Assembly (NCBI GenBank): GCA_023145485.1
Contig: JAGLDT010000173.1
Location: 1 to 6,114, forward strand
Origin: Cocleimonas sp.
GTDB taxonomy: Bacteria; Pseudomonadota; Gammaproteobacteria; Thiotrichales; Thiotrichaceae
Direction: 5' to 3'
Length of the DNA stretch: 6,114 nt
The stretch's first letter is position 1. Every line of letters starts with the position of its first letter. Below are positions 4,691-6,114 of the stretch, in pieces. Both the position numbers and the translations under genes were made by a program. Below the pieces are notes generated by a model. That model saw nothing but the letters and a program-made list of their open reading frames with translations. It searched no databases and had not been told where the DNA came from.

Positions 4691-6029
4691 TGAAAAGCGA
4701 ACAGCCATTTCACTTGCAGCCGTTTATGCGGTGCGTATGCTCGGTCTGTTTATGATCTTACCTGTCTTTACACTCTATGCAAAAAGCATCCCTGATACCA
4801 CACCGTTTCTTATTGGTCTAACCATTGGTGTTTATGGCTTAACTCAAGCCATTTTACAAATTCCATTGGGTTTACTATCCGATAAAATCGGACGTAAGCC
4901 TGTGATTGCGGGCGGTCTAATCATCTTTGCCATAGGCAGTATAGTGGCTGCTTTGGCAACTAATATCGAAATGCTAATTCTCGGTCGCGCAATTCAAGGT
5001 TCAGGGGCTATTGCAGCAGCCACAATGGCATTAGCCGCCGATTTAACCCGTGAGGAACATCGCGCTAAAGTAATGGCGGTTATTGGTATGACCATTGGCA
5101 TCTCCTTTTCTATCGCAATGATTGTTGGCCCTCTGATTAGTGAATGGGGAGGGCTTAGTGGTATTTTTTGGGTAACAACAGTATTAGCGTTAGTAGGCAT
5201 ATTGCTCATTTTATTCGTTGTACCCCAGCCACCAAGCCTACACTCCCACCGTGATGCAGGCATTATTAAAGGTTATTTATCATCAGCCTTACGCAACCCC
5301 ACCTTAATACGCATGAATATTGGCGTCTTTATTCTCCATACTATCCTTTCCGCAAACTTTATTGTTATTCCCCTTATTTTCCGTGACTCACTAGGCTTTG
5401 CCTCTGTCGAGCACTGGAAAATCTACCTACCCGTATTGCTACTCTCTTTTATACTCTCTATCCCACTGATTATTATTGCTGAAAAATACCAAAAAATTAA
5501 ACCCCTATTTATTGCCTCGGTTGTCATATTAATCATTGCACAGTTCGCAATGGGGCTAATGAACAATACCTTATTCACCTTATTATTTGCCTTTTTAATC
5601 TTCTTTATTGGCTTTAACTTCTTAGAAGCCGTGCAACCTTCTCTGGTTGCTAAATATGCCAATGTAAATAATAAAGGCACTGCAATGGGAATATTCTCCA
5701 CAGCACAGTTTATGGGGATTTTTGTTGGCGGATCACTCGGAGGCTTAGTCCTAACTCACTGGGGAGTACAAGGTGTCCTCTTCTTTGGTGCCATCATGGC
5801 AACACTATGGCTAATCGTTGCACTTGGCTTACCACAGCCTAAATTCTACCGTAGCATGGTGTTTAAATTAAATAAAACCGCATTATCTGATCCAAACAAA
5901 ACCAGCCAACAACTCAATCAAATTGCAGGGATTAAAGAAAGTGCAATTTCTTTAGAAGAAGGCAGTGCTTATTTGAAAATTGATAAAAACCAATTTTCAG
6001 AAGAAGAATTAAAGCCCTATAAAACATAA
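4680..6029 (+). CDS. yajR: YajR-type major facilitator superfamily transporter
   Basis: This is an inner-membrane proton-driven secondary transporter with about 12 membrane helices; the substrate is unknown for the family. The start MNNLEKRTAISLAAVYAVRMLGLFMILPVF matches the region before helix 1 of E. coli YajR as I recall it, supporting the ATG at 4680 despite a poor ribosome binding site. Motif A is GLLSDKIGRK (64-73, with D68 and R72), the helix 4 motif is LGRAIQGSGA (101-110, R103), and helix 5 has GMTIGISFSIAMIVGP (136-151), motif C-like. After the last helix, residues about 402-449 form a small soluble domain with GIKESAISLEEGSAYLKID (417-435), which resembles the ferredoxin-like YAM domain of YajR. 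Total length 449 is close to E. coli YajR (about 454). It is divergent from ogt, and nothing in its surroundings indicates a substrate. Confidence 0.9.
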   Translation: MNNLEKRTAISLAAVYAVRMLGLFMILPVFTLYAKSIPDTTPFLIGLTIGVYGLTQAILQIPLGLLSDKIGRKPVIAGGLIIFAIGSIVAALATNIEMLILGRAIQGSGAIAAATMALAADLTREEHRAKVMAVIGMTIGISFSIAMIVGPLISEWGGLSGIFWVTTVLALVGILLILFVVPQPPSLHSHRDAGIIKGYLSSALRNPTLIRMNIGVFILHTILSANFIVIPLIFRDSLGFASVEHWKIYLPVLLLSFILSIPLIIIAEKYQKIKPLFIASVVILIIAQFAMGLMNNTLFTLLFAFLIFFIGFNFLEAVQPSLVAKYANVNNKGTAMGIFSTAQFMGIFVGGSLGGLVLTHWGVQGVLFFGAIMATLWLIVALGLPQPKFYRSMVFKLNKTALSDPNKTSQQLNQIAGIKESAISLEEGSAYLKIDKNQFSEEELKPYKT

Positions 6030-6073
6030 ATCACCTCGCCCTCTTCCGCTCAAATAAAATAAGCTGAACCTAA

Positions 6074-6114
6074 TTCCCACACTCCAGCGTCACTGCCATT
6101 GAATCTAGTTCCCA
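6074..6114. repeat. Likely start of an interspersed repeat, cut by window edge
   Basis: TTCCCACACTCCAGCGT (6074-6090) resembles the half-sites of a palindromic repeat of the form GTTCCCACGCTCCAGCGTGGGAAC that I recall from several gammaproteobacterial genomes. GTTCCCA recurs at 6108-6114, 35 bases after the first TTCCCA, where the window ends. No gene and no clear terminator are visible in the 85 bases after the transporter stop. Confidence 0.35.

Overview
The window is moderately AT-rich DNA with tight bacterial gene packing. Its best recognised protein, IlvD, looks from memory very close to enterobacterial IlvD along its whole length. YajR-type and Ogt-type proteins and an HprA-like dehydrogenase fit the same picture, so a gammaproteobacterium is most likely. 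The dispersed-repeat fragments at 3747-3797 and 6074-6114 resemble short repeats I associate with repeat-rich environmental gammaproteobacteria. That last point is an impression from memory, not a placement.

Left end (1-606). A minus-strand gene starts at 272 and runs off the left edge. Its 91 visible residues look like a RiPP leader followed by a core with the exact pattern TTxxxxEE (TTYAVGEE), the signature of group 2 (plesiocin-like) graspetides. A 21-codon ORF with a strong ribosome binding site lies directly upstream, and its stop overlaps the precursor start. The rest of this 334-base gap holds two back-to-back sigma70-like promoters, one for the precursor (403-430, minus) and one for ilvD (462-490, plus), plus an inverted repeat in the ilvD leader. 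The modifying ATP-grasp ligase, if present, would lie beyond the left edge.

Middle (607-3872). ilvD is complete and stands apart from other ilv genes. The 302-base gap after it (2458-2759) holds a 16-bp perfect palindrome, two competing small hairpins, a longer hairpin followed by a T-rich stretch (likely terminator) and a G9 tract. No gene is visible in it. A D-2-hydroxyacid dehydrogenase of the glycerate dehydrogenase type follows. It converges on ogt, and the gap between them contains a dispersed-repeat-like element with a near-perfect palindrome.

Right end (3873-6114). ogt (minus) and a yajR-type MFS transporter (plus) are divergent. Their shared 216-base gap contains promoter candidates, a C8T7 tract and a 14-bp tandem duplication that copies the transporter's start codon. 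The last 85 bases have no gene and appear to enter another repeat.

The four complete genes are unrelated housekeeping or metabolic functions and do not form one operon or pathway. The accessory system is at the left edge: a candidate graspetide cluster of which only the precursor's 5' part is seen.
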